DNA of 35,595 nucleotides, taken from assembly GCA_028868825.1 (NCBI GenBank), contig JAGWTU010000055.1:1-35595 (forward strand). The letters run 5' to 3'. Numbering within the stretch: position 1 is the first letter of the stretch; each line of letters opens with the position of its first letter. This DNA is from Burkholderiales bacterium (GTDB lineage Bacteria > Pseudomonadota > Gammaproteobacteria > Burkholderiales > Burkholderiaceae_C). The position numbers and the translations under genes were made by a program. Of the stretch, positions 15,132 through 23,750 are shown piece after piece. The notes beneath the pieces are model-generated. The model was not told the DNA's origin and made no database searches. It saw only the letters and a list, made by a program, of their open reading frames with translations.

Positions 15132-16247
15132 TCAGAGGCCGCAGGCCAGCGCCATCTCGTCGATGAGGCCGCGCTGGAAGGCGGCGCAGCGCGCATTCGG
15201 CTGCCAGGCGCGGATCAGCTCGACGAACGAATCCTCGACGCCCATCGAGACGCCGGCCAGCGTCTCGACGACGGCGTGGCCGCAGAAGGGCACGGCGGCC
15301 TCCGACGCGCCGCCCTCGTGGACCATCACGAGGCGGCCGCCGCAATGGCGCTCGGCGAGTTCGAGCGCGGCGCGCGTGAGCATGCGGTACGAGTCGCTGT
15401 GCAGCAGCATGCGCGCCAGCGGGTCGACGCCGCTGGCGCCGTAGCCGCAGGCGACGATGAGGAGTTCGGGCCGGAAGCGATCGATGGCCGGCCCGACGAT
15501 GCGCCGGACGGCATATTCGTAGGCATCGTCGCCGCCGCCGGGCAGCAGCGGCACGTTGACGTTGCAGCCCAGGCCGCGCCCGGCACCGCGATCGGCGGCG
15601 CCGACGTAGCCGGGCGGAAAGCAGCCTTCCTGGAACAGCGAGATCGTCAGCACGTCGTCGCGTTCGTAGAAGATCGACTGCGTGCCGTTGCCGTGGTGCG
15701 CGTCCCAGTCGATCACGGCGATGCGCTGCAGGCCATGGCGGTGCCGCGCCGCCTCGACGGCGATGGCGATGTTCGCGAGCAGGCAGAAGCCCATCGGCAT
15801 GTCGGGCAGGCAGTGATGGCCGGGCGGCCGCGACAGCGCGTAGGCGTTGGCGTGGCGGCCCGTCACGACGCTGTCGACGGCGGCGAGCGCGAGGCCGGCC
15901 GAGAGCCGCGCGATCTCGTAGCTGCCGGGGCCGAACGGCGCGAAATCGCCGAGTTCGCCGCCGCCGGCGTCGGACATCGCCTTGAAGCGGTCGAGGTAGG
16001 CGCGCGGATGCACGCGCAGCAGATCCTCGCGGCTGGCCAGCGGCGCGCTGCGCAGATCGACGGCGGCGGCGAGTCCCGAGACCTGCATCAGCGAGACCAT
16101 GCGGCGCTTCGGCTCGGGCGAGTCGGTCGCCGCCGATCCGGCCGGCGGCTGCACCCAGCCGCCGACGGGCGCGATGAGCGCGTAACCACCCGGCGCACTG
16201 TGCCAGAGGCACTTCTCGTCGTGGAAGAAGGCGGTTCGCGGGCGCAG
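15132..16247 (-). CDS. Histone-deacetylase-fold protein (acetylpolyamine amidohydrolase family) with altered active site
   Basis: The conserved N-terminus of the family (TAFFHDEKCLWHSAPGGYA) is encoded upstream of every ATG, GTG or TTG in this frame. I place the start at CTG 16247, five bases after GAGGAGA, giving 371 residues, the usual family length. Fold motifs are SRPPGHHCLPDMPMGF (His144/His145), VIDWDAHHGNGTQ (Asp182, His184) and VDPLARML. The third zinc ligand, Asp in the usual G-F/Y-D motif, is Gly270. The catalytic Tyr of EGGY is Ala314 (HEGGASEAAVPFCGH). It may be a binding protein or an enzyme with changed chemistry. It lies 54 bases downstream of the membrane cytochrome gene and probably shares its mRNA. 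If active it would deacetylate small amides such as acetylpolyamines, which would suit the amine theme of the window. Confidence 0.8.
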   Translation of the reverse strand: MRPRTAFFHDEKCLWHSAPGGYALIAPVGGWVQPPAGSAATDSPEPKRRMVSLMQVSGLAAAVDLRSAPLASREDLLRVHPRAYLDRFKAMSDAGGGELGDFAPFGPGSYEIARLSAGLALAAVDSVVTGRHANAYALSRPPGHHCLPDMPMGFCLLANIAIAVEAARHRHGLQRIAVIDWDAHHGNGTQSIFYERDDVLTISLFQEGCFPPGYVGAADRGAGRGLGCNVNVPLLPGGGDDAYEYAVRRIVGPAIDRFRPELLIVACGYGASGVDPLARMLLHSDSYRMLTRAALELAERHCGGRLVMVHEGGASEAAVPFCGHAVVETLAGVSMGVEDSFVELIRAWQPNARCAAFQRGLIDEMALACGL

Positions 16248-16301
16248 GTTGGTCTCCTCGTTCTCGGCCGCCCTATTCTTGGGATGGCCGCCGCGCCGGC
16301 G

Positions 16302-17327
16302 CTATCCCGATTCAGCAAGACCTCGCGATGGTTCTCGATGCGCGGCGACGCCCGAGGCGCTGCCGGCCGGTGCCTCGGCGCTCCAGGCGCGATGGCAGAC
16401 CGCGCAGCCCGCCACCGGGCCCTGTTTGCGCAGCGCGGCGTTCGGGTGCCGATGGCAGTCGAGGCAGAAACCGTGCATGCGCGCCTCGACGCCCAGGCGC
16501 AGGTCGGCGCGGCCGCCGCTATGGCAGGGCATGCAGGATTCCTTGCCCGTGCGGTCGGCGTAGTTGTGGTGGCAGGTGAGGCATTTGACCGCGCCATGCT
16601 TGCCATGCGGGAAGTCGAGCGCGAGCCCGGTCTGGCGCAAGGCGACGGGCTCGCGCAGCCTGGCGTCGACGCGCTCGGGCAGCAGCAGCGCCAGCGCGAC
16701 GACGCCCGCCGCCACGGCGACGGCGATCGCCAGCCGACGTGCCGGCCCGCGGCCGCGCAGCAGCATCAGCAGCGCGGCCGCGGCGGCAGCGACGTAGATC
16801 GCGCGCCGCCCCGCTCCGCCGACATAGCGCGCGCTGACGATCACATGCGCGGCGATCAGCACCGTCATCGCGCAGGTGGCGACGAGATGCGTGCTGGCGA
16901 AGACGCGGTGGCTGGGCCAGACGCGGCGACGCAGCGGCGCGCTGGCGCCGCAGGTCAACAACAGCAGCAGCGCCGCGGCGGCGATGCCCGCGAGTTGATG
17001 CAGCGGCGCGCTGGGCTTGAGGTATTCGATCGTCACGCGGTCGGCGAGCACGAGACCGACGACATGGCCGCTGACGGCGACGAGCGCGAACCAGCCGATG
17101 CGGCCATGCAGCCGCAGCGTGACGAGCCCCGCCGGCGCGCGCGGCCGCAGCGCCGCGCCGGCGAGCAGCAGCGTCGCGAGCGCGCCGAGCAGGCCCGCCC
17201 CTTGCGCGACCTCCCAGGCGAGTCCCGCAAAGCCGGCGAACAGCGGCAGCAGCGCGAGCGCCAGCAGCAGACCCAGCATCAGGCCCAGCCCGAGGCGGTC
17301 GCGAAATTCGGTTCTTGTGGAGGCCAT
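16302..17327 (-). CDS. Membrane b-type cytochrome fused to a tetrahaem cytochrome c domain
   Basis: 341 residues from ATG 17327. About six hydrophobic segments lie between residues 12 and 217. Histidine pairs His74/His88 and His147/His161 are both spaced by 14, the pattern for two stacked haems b in ferric-reductase or cytochrome-b helices. After a last membrane helix (about 199-217) comes a C-terminal domain of about 120 residues. It has FPHGKH, the bis-His ligand pattern of class III/c7 cytochromes, and four haem c sites: CLTCH (249), CMPCH (265), CLDCH (288) and CAVCH (308). I infer that it passes electrons between the quinone pool and the periplasm. It is divergent from the permease gene and followed by the HDAC-fold gene. 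I do not recall a named family with this fusion. Confidence 0.78.
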   Translation of the reverse strand: MASTRTEFRDRLGLGLMLGLLLALALLPLFAGFAGLAWEVAQGAGLLGALATLLLAGAALRPRAPAGLVTLRLHGRIGWFALVAVSGHVVGLVLADRVTIEYLKPSAPLHQLAGIAAAALLLLLTCGASAPLRRRVWPSHRVFASTHLVATCAMTVLIAAHVIVSARYVGGAGRRAIYVAAAAAALLMLLRGRGPARRLAIAVAVAAGVVALALLLPERVDARLREPVALRQTGLALDFPHGKHGAVKCLTCHHNYADRTGKESCMPCHSGGRADLRLGVEARMHGFCLDCHRHPNAALRKQGPVAGCAVCHRAWSAEAPAGSASGVAAHREPSRGLAESG

Positions 17328-17501
17328 CGGTGCGGGAACGGGCGCGGGATCATAGGCAAGAGCAGGCGCGCAGGCCAGCGCCGCCGCGGCATCGCAGGGC
17401 CATGCGTGGCCGCTCGCCATCCACTTGCGCATTCATTCTTTGCGCTTTTCTGATAGCGCACGCGAGCGCCCTCCCTTACCTTCGCGGATTCGAAACTCGG
17501 G
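17328..17501. promoter_or_regulatory. Divergent control region with three evenly spaced TGCGC sites
   Basis: This is the spacer between the minus-strand cytochrome and plus-strand permease genes. TGCGC occurs at 17426-17430 and 17441-17445, and its complement GCGCA at 17456-17460, each step exactly 15 bases. The block 17425-17455 is much less GC-rich than its surroundings and could hold the permease promoter (TTGCGC, 17 bases, TTCTGA), although the -10 is poor. Confidence 0.4.
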
Positions 17502-18827
17502 ATGCGATCCATGCTCAAGAAGGGTGTCCTCGGCTGGCCGCAGATCGCGGGACTCGGCGTCTCGCTGGTCATCGCCGGGCAGTTCTCGGGTTGGAACTAC
17601 GGCCTCGTCGGCAACGGCTGGGCGAACATGCTCGCCGCGACGCTGCTGATGGCGATGCTGTGCGGCGGCCTGGCGCTGTGCATCGCCGAGCTGTCGACGG
17701 CGCAGCCCCATGCCGGCGGCGTGTTCGCCTACGCGCAGATCGCGTTCGGGCCCTTCGTCGGCTACCTCGTCGGTGCCGCCTGCGCGCTGGCCTTGACGAT
17801 AGGCACCGGCGCCGCGGCGAGCTTCCTCGGCGCCTACATCGAGTCGGTGTTCGGCTTCGGCGGCTGGGCGGTGCGCGTCGCGCTGTTCGCGGTGATCATC
17901 GGCATCCACATGGTCGGCGTCGGCGAGGCGCTGGGCCTGACGCTGGTGGCCGGCGCCATCGCCGTGGCCGCGCTGCTGGCCTTCGGCGGCGCGATGCTGC
18001 CGCATGTGCAATGGACCAACCTGCTGCCCGACGGCGGCGGCTTCGTCCATGCGCTGAGCCCGGCCGGCATCTTCGCCTGCGTCCCGTTCGCGATCTGGAT
18101 GTTCATCTGCCTCGAGCAGGTCAGCTCGGCCGCCGAGGAGGCCGCCGACCCCGGCCATTCGATGTCGCGCGGCATCGCCGCCGCCGTCGCGACGTTGCTG
18201 CTGACGGCGCTCACGGTCGTCGTCAGCGCGCCCGGCGCGGCCGGCATCGCGACGGTGGGCGGCGCCGCCGATCCGCTGTACGCGGCGATGACGCACCGCG
18301 GCCTCTACGGCGAGCACGACCTGCTGCCGCTGATCGTCGGCTGCGGCGCCGTCGCCGGCCTGCTCGCGACCTTCTTCTCGATCGCCTTCTCGGCCTCGCG
18401 CCAGATCTACGCGCTGGCGCGCGACGGCCATTTCCCGCGTCTGCTGGCGCGCACCAACCGCCGCGGCGCGCCTTGGACGGCGCTGGCGCTGCTCGTCGTC
18501 GTCGGCCTGCCGCTGACGCTGGTGCCGCCCGAGAAGCTGCTGCTGTGCATCGTGCTGCTGCTGGGCAGCTGCCATCTCGTGCTGTTCGCCGCCTACCTGA
18601 AGCTGCGCCGCACGCACGCGCATTGGGTGCGGCCCTTTCGCGTGCGCGGCGGGCCGGCGGTGGCTTGCATCGGCATGGCGCTGACGCTGGTCGTCATCGC
18701 CGCCTGCTTCCAGCTCGAGCTCGCGCTGCTCGGCGCGCTGGCCGCCGTGATGGCGGCGGTGATCCTGAACTACGGGCTGCGCGCGGGCCGCGCGGCCCAG
18801 CCCCTGGAGAGTCCCGAACATGTCTGA
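17502..18827 (+). CDS. APC-superfamily permease, ethanolamine-transporter type
   Basis: 441 residues with about 12 membrane helices. The N-terminal LGWPQIAGLGVSLVIAGQFSGWNYGL is characteristic of the EAT/EutP subgroup of the amino acid-polyamine-organocation superfamily. So are EQVSSAAEEAADP (intracellular loop after helix 6) and FSIAFSASRQIYALARDGHFP (helix 8). Members import ethanolamine, and some relatives take amino acids. A second ATG at 17511 is an alternative start. The stop overlaps the start of the PLP enzyme gene by eight bases, which ties substrate uptake to that enzyme and the following kinase. The precise substrate (ethanolamine or another amino alcohol) is inferred. Confidence 0.87.
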   Translation: MRSMLKKGVLGWPQIAGLGVSLVIAGQFSGWNYGLVGNGWANMLAATLLMAMLCGGLALCIAELSTAQPHAGGVFAYAQIAFGPFVGYLVGAACALALTIGTGAAASFLGAYIESVFGFGGWAVRVALFAVIIGIHMVGVGEALGLTLVAGAIAVAALLAFGGAMLPHVQWTNLLPDGGGFVHALSPAGIFACVPFAIWMFICLEQVSSAAEEAADPGHSMSRGIAAAVATLLLTALTVVVSAPGAAGIATVGGAADPLYAAMTHRGLYGEHDLLPLIVGCGAVAGLLATFFSIAFSASRQIYALARDGHFPRLLARTNRRGAPWTALALLVVVGLPLTLVPPEKLLLCIVLLLGSCHLVLFAAYLKLRRTHAHWVRPFRVRGGPAVACIGMALTLVVIAACFQLELALLGALAAVMAAVILNYGLRAGRAAQPLESPEHV

Positions 18828-20094
18828 ACCGACCCTGCTGCAGCGGCGCTACCGCGTCCTCGGCGACCAGTCGCCGCTGTTCTACGACGAGCCGCTCGAA
18901 TTCGTGCGCGGCGAGGGCGTCTGGCTCCACGACCGCGAGGGCCGCCGCTACCTCGACGCCTACAACAACGTGCCCTGCGTCGGCCATTGCCATCCGCGCG
19001 TCGTCGCGGCGATGGCGCGCCAGGCGGCGACGCTGAACATCCACACGCGCTACCTCAGCGAGATCGTCGTCGAATATGCCGAACGCCTGACGGCGACCTT
19101 CGCCGCGCCGCTCGACGGCCTGATGTACACCTGCACCGGCAGCGAATCGAACGAACTCGCGCTGCGCATGGCGCGCCACCTCAGCGGCCACGCCGGCATC
19201 ATCGTCAGCGACTACAACTACCACGGCAACACGACGACGCTGGCCGCGGTGACGACGGCGCTGCCGAGTTCCGAGCCGTTCTCCGGCCACGCCCGCGCGG
19301 TGACCATCCCCAACCTCTACCACGCCGAGGGCCCCGCCGAGGCCGTCGCCGACCGCCATGTGGCGCAGGTCGCGCAGGCCATCGATTCGCTGCAGCGCGC
19401 CGGCGTCGGCGTGGCGGCGATGCTGATCGACACCTTCTTCGCCAACGAGGGCATCCCGACGCTGCCGGCCGGCTATCTCGAGCGCGTCGCGCGGCTCGTG
19501 CGCGAGGCCGGCGGCCTGCTCGTCGTCGACGAGGTGCAGTCCGGATTCGGCCGCACCGGCGGCCATCTCTGGGGCCACCAGGCGCATGGGCTGGTGCCCG
19601 ACATCGTCACGCTGGGCAAGCCGATGGGCAACGGCTTCCCGCTGGCCGGCGTCGTCACGCGGCGCGACCGCATCGAAGACTTCGGCCGCGCGAACCTCTA
19701 CTTCAACACCTTCGGCGGCTCGCCGGTGGCCGCGGCCGTCGGGCTGGCGGTGCTCGACGTGATCCGCGACGAGGGCCTGCAGGACAGCGTGCAGCGCGTC
19801 GGCGCCGGGCTCGCGGCCGGCCTGCAGCGGCTCGCCGAGCGCCACGCCATCATCGGCGACGTGCGCGGCCGGGGCCTGTTCTACGCCGTCGAGCTCGTGC
19901 GCGACCGCGCCACGCGCGAGCCCGCGGGCGCCGAGGCACGGCAGGTCGCCAACCGCATGCGCGACCGCGGCATCCTCATCAGCCGCATCGGCGCCGCCGA
20001 CAACATCCTGAAGATCCGCCCGCCGCTGGTCTTCGACGACAGCCATGCCGCGCACTTCATCGACACGCTCGATGGCGTGCTTGCCGGCCTTTGA
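18820..20094 (+). CDS. Class III PLP enzyme of the phospho-lyase type (ethanolamine-phosphate or related)
   Basis: 424 residues of fold-type I. PLP contacts are TGSESNE (106-112), Asp237 in VVDEVQSGFGRTG, and Schiff-base Lys267 in TLGKPMGNG. The opening YLDAYNNVPCVGHCHP (44-59), LNIHTRYLSEIVVEYAERL and DYNYHGNTTTL resemble the AGXT2L1/AGXT2L2 branch more than ordinary omega-transaminases. In humans those are ethanolamine-phosphate and 5-phosphohydroxylysine phospho-lyases, which eliminate phosphate and ammonia to give an aldehyde. The next gene is an APH-fold kinase, the partner expected for this chemistry, and the previous one an ethanolamine-type permease. The alternative, a genuine aminotransferase, cannot be excluded from sequence alone. 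Confidence 0.82.
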   Translation: MSEPTLLQRRYRVLGDQSPLFYDEPLEFVRGEGVWLHDREGRRYLDAYNNVPCVGHCHPRVVAAMARQAATLNIHTRYLSEIVVEYAERLTATFAAPLDGLMYTCTGSESNELALRMARHLSGHAGIIVSDYNYHGNTTTLAAVTTALPSSEPFSGHARAVTIPNLYHAEGPAEAVADRHVAQVAQAIDSLQRAGVGVAAMLIDTFFANEGIPTLPAGYLERVARLVREAGGLLVVDEVQSGFGRTGGHLWGHQAHGLVPDIVTLGKPMGNGFPLAGVVTRRDRIEDFGRANLYFNTFGGSPVAAAVGLAVLDVIRDEGLQDSVQRVGAGLAAGLQRLAERHAIIGDVRGRGLFYAVELVRDRATREPAGAEARQVANRMRDRGILISRIGAADNILKIRPPLVFDDSHAAHFIDTLDGVLAGL

Positions 20095-20111
20095 CGGAAC
20101 GGGCCTCCCCC

Positions 20112-21146
20112 ATGTCCGCGTCCTTTGCCGGCCTCGACCATGAACAGCAGATCGCCGCGCTGCAGCAGCTCGCCTGGGCGGCGTTGCGGCAATGGGAGGG
20201 CGATTTCGTCGGCCTCGAACTGATCAAGTACCGCGAGAACGCCGTCTATTGCGCGACCCGCGCCGACGGCACGCGCAGCGCGCTGCGCCTGCACCGCAAG
20301 GGCTACCACTCGGAAGCCGCGCTGCGCTCGGAGCTGATGTGGATGGAGGAGCTGGCGGCCGGCGGCATCGGCGTGCCGCAGATCATCCGCACGCGCGACG
20401 GCCGCCACCTGGCCGAGGTGGACTGCGCGCAATGCCCGGAATCGCGCCATGTCGACATGCTGGGCTGGATGGCCGGCGCCACGCTCGGCTCGGCCGAGGG
20501 CGGCCTGCAGACCGACGCCGATGTCGCGCCGCTGTTCTTCGAGGCCGGGGCGATGGCCGCGCGCATCCACCTGCGCTCGGCGCAATGGCGCCAGCCCAAC
20601 GAATTCACGCGCCATGCCTGGGACGAGGAAGGACTGGTCGGCGCCGCGCCGTTCTGGGGCCGCTACTGGGAGCTCGACCTGCTGACCGCCGACGAGCGCG
20701 AGCTGCTGCAGCGCGCCCGCGAGCAGGCCCGCATGGACCTGCGCCGCCATGGCCGCACGCTGGCCAACTTCGGCATGATCCACGCCGATTTCGTGCCCGA
20801 GAACCTGCTGCTCGACGGCCGGCGGCTGCAGCTGATCGACTTCGACGACGCCGGCTTCGGCTGGCATATGTTCGAGCTGGCGACGGCGCTGTATTTCAGC
20901 ATCGACGATCCGCGCTATGCCGAGATCGAGGCGGCGCTGTTCGCCGGCTACGACTCGGTCAAGCCGCTGACGGCCGCCGACCGCGCGACGCTGCCGCTGT
21001 TCCTGGCGCTGCGCGGCACGACCTACCTCGGCTGGGTGCACACGCGGCGCAACAGCCGCGCGGCCGAGGAGCTGGCGCCGATGCTGATCGAGCGCGCCTG
21101 CCTGACGGCGCGGCGCTACCTCGAAGCCGTCGGCGACGCGCGCTGA
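20112..21146 (+). CDS. APH-fold small-molecule kinase, probable amino-alcohol kinase
   Basis: 344 residues of the aminoglycoside phosphotransferase/choline kinase superfamily. The catalytic loop is IHADFVPEN (223-231: Asp226 as base, Asn231 for metal) and the metal-binding LIDFDDAGFGWHMFELATAL follows (Asp243). The N-terminal lobe has a Lys/Arg-poor nucleotide site around SALRLHRKGYHSEAALRSEL. It starts 17 bases after the PLP enzyme gene. Members beside AGXT2L-like enzymes include hydroxylysine kinase (AGPHD1/HYKK) and bacterial ethanolamine kinase-like domains fused to the phospho-lyase. I infer that it phosphorylates the imported amino alcohol before elimination. A drug-resistance role is unlikely given the operon. 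Confidence 0.82.
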   Translation: MSASFAGLDHEQQIAALQQLAWAALRQWEGDFVGLELIKYRENAVYCATRADGTRSALRLHRKGYHSEAALRSELMWMEELAAGGIGVPQIIRTRDGRHLAEVDCAQCPESRHVDMLGWMAGATLGSAEGGLQTDADVAPLFFEAGAMAARIHLRSAQWRQPNEFTRHAWDEEGLVGAAPFWGRYWELDLLTADERELLQRAREQARMDLRRHGRTLANFGMIHADFVPENLLLDGRRLQLIDFDDAGFGWHMFELATALYFSIDDPRYAEIEAALFAGYDSVKPLTAADRATLPLFLALRGTTYLGWVHTRRNSRAAEELAPMLIERACLTARRYLEAVGDAR

Positions 21147-21240
21147 GCGCGGGATCGGCGCACCACTCGTCGGGTCGACGCGGCCGTGCCCCCGGGTGCG
21201 CCCGATTTCCGGCATGCTCCGGGCCTCGAACCCCGACGCC

Positions 21241-22191
21241 ATGATCCGCATCGCCCGCCACCGGCCCGCCGATTCCGACGAACTGGCACTCGCCCTCAGC
21301 GGCTGGAGCCAGGACTACACCCAGCTCGGCCGCGGCCGCCTGCAGGCCGAGCTGCTGCAGGTGCTGCTGCCCGATGCGGCGCTGATCTACGAGCATTCGA
21401 ACCTGCATCTGCGCGAGACGATGGCGCCGCCGGCGCACCAGGTCGTCATCGGCCTGCCGCTGTGCACCGACGGCCGGTCGCTGTTCAACGGCCGGCCGCT
21501 CGACCTCGACACGCTGCTCGTGCTCGAAGGCGGGCGCGAATTCGAGATCTGCGCGCCGGGCGAGATCGGCATGTTCGGCCTGGCGCTGGACCGCAGCCTG
21601 CTCGAGCGCCTGCTCACGCCCGAGGAGCGCGAGCTGTTCGAGATCGCCGTCGCACGCCGGCGGCTGCCGTTGGCCAGCGCCGACGCGCAGGCGCTGCGCG
21701 CCGACCTCGGCCGCGCGCTGGCCGCTTTCGACGGCGCGCAAGGCACGCCGCCGAGCGATCCGCAGGATGCCGGCGCGACCGTCGTCTCGGCGCTGCAGCA
21801 GGTGCTGGGCGCCGTCGCCGCGGCGCTCGGCGGCGATGTCGCCGACGGCGGCCCGCGCTCGCTGCAGCGGCACCGCCGCCTCGTCGATGCGGCGATCGAC
21901 GCGATGCAGGCCGACCTCGCGCGGCCGCTGTCGCTGGGCGACCTCAGCCGCCGCCTCGCCACCAGCGAGCGCACGCTGCAGCTGTCGTTCCGCCAGGTCT
22001 GCCGCGCCTCGCCGCAGCAGTTCTTCCTCTGCCTGCGGCTGGCCGACGCGCGGCGCCGGCTCAAGCAGGACCCGCGGCAGCGCATCACCGAGCTGGCGCT
22101 CGAACTCGGCTTCGCCAGCTCGAGCCATTTCTCCTCGCTGTACAAGCGGCTCTACGCCGAGCAGCCGTCGCTGCGGCTGCGCCAGCGCTGA
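21241..22191 (+). CDS. AraC-family regulator of the amino-alcohol module
   Basis: 316 residues from ATG 21241, the last of several in-frame starts and the one matching homologue lengths. The N-terminal half opens LALSGWSQDYTQLGRGRLQAEL, a layout shared with EutR/FeaR-type regulators. The tail has the paired helix-turn-helix motifs LSLGDLSRRLATSERTLQLSFRQVCRASPQQFFL and ITELALELGFASSSHFSSLYKRLY. It lies 94 bases after the kinase in the same direction and converges with the mmsA gene. The arrangement permease, phospho-lyase, kinase, AraC suggests that it senses the amino alcohol or its product. The N-terminal domain is related to that of the regulator at 2530, but I would not call them close paralogues. 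Confidence 0.85.
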   Translation: MIRIARHRPADSDELALALSGWSQDYTQLGRGRLQAELLQVLLPDAALIYEHSNLHLRETMAPPAHQVVIGLPLCTDGRSLFNGRPLDLDTLLVLEGGREFEICAPGEIGMFGLALDRSLLERLLTPEERELFEIAVARRRLPLASADAQALRADLGRALAAFDGAQGTPPSDPQDAGATVVSALQQVLGAVAAALGGDVADGGPRSLQRHRRLVDAAIDAMQADLARPLSLGDLSRRLATSERTLQLSFRQVCRASPQQFFLCLRLADARRRLKQDPRQRITELALELGFASSSHFSSLYKRLYAEQPSLRLRQR

Positions 22192-22213
22192 GCGGTCGAT
22201 ACGCCTGGCCGGC

Positions 22214-23731
<1,518 letters not shown>

Positions 23732-23750
23732 GTCGGTTTCCTCGTTCTAT

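Noticed and set aside
15132..17327. A cytochrome-HDAC fusion produced by reading through the TAG at 16302-16304
   Set aside because: The two genes share a frame, but a stop codon separates them, a ribosome-binding site lies between, and no known function joins the two domains. Kept only as an alternative to the CTG start.
15276..17453. A 725-codon plus-strand frame opposite the HDAC-fold and cytochrome genes
   Set aside because: Low-complexity composition with no recognisable motif, whereas the minus strand carries CxxCH sites and HDAC motifs.
20112..21146. Aminoglycoside resistance gene
   Set aside because: The fold matches, but the operon with a permease and a phospho-lyase-type enzyme indicates a metabolic kinase.
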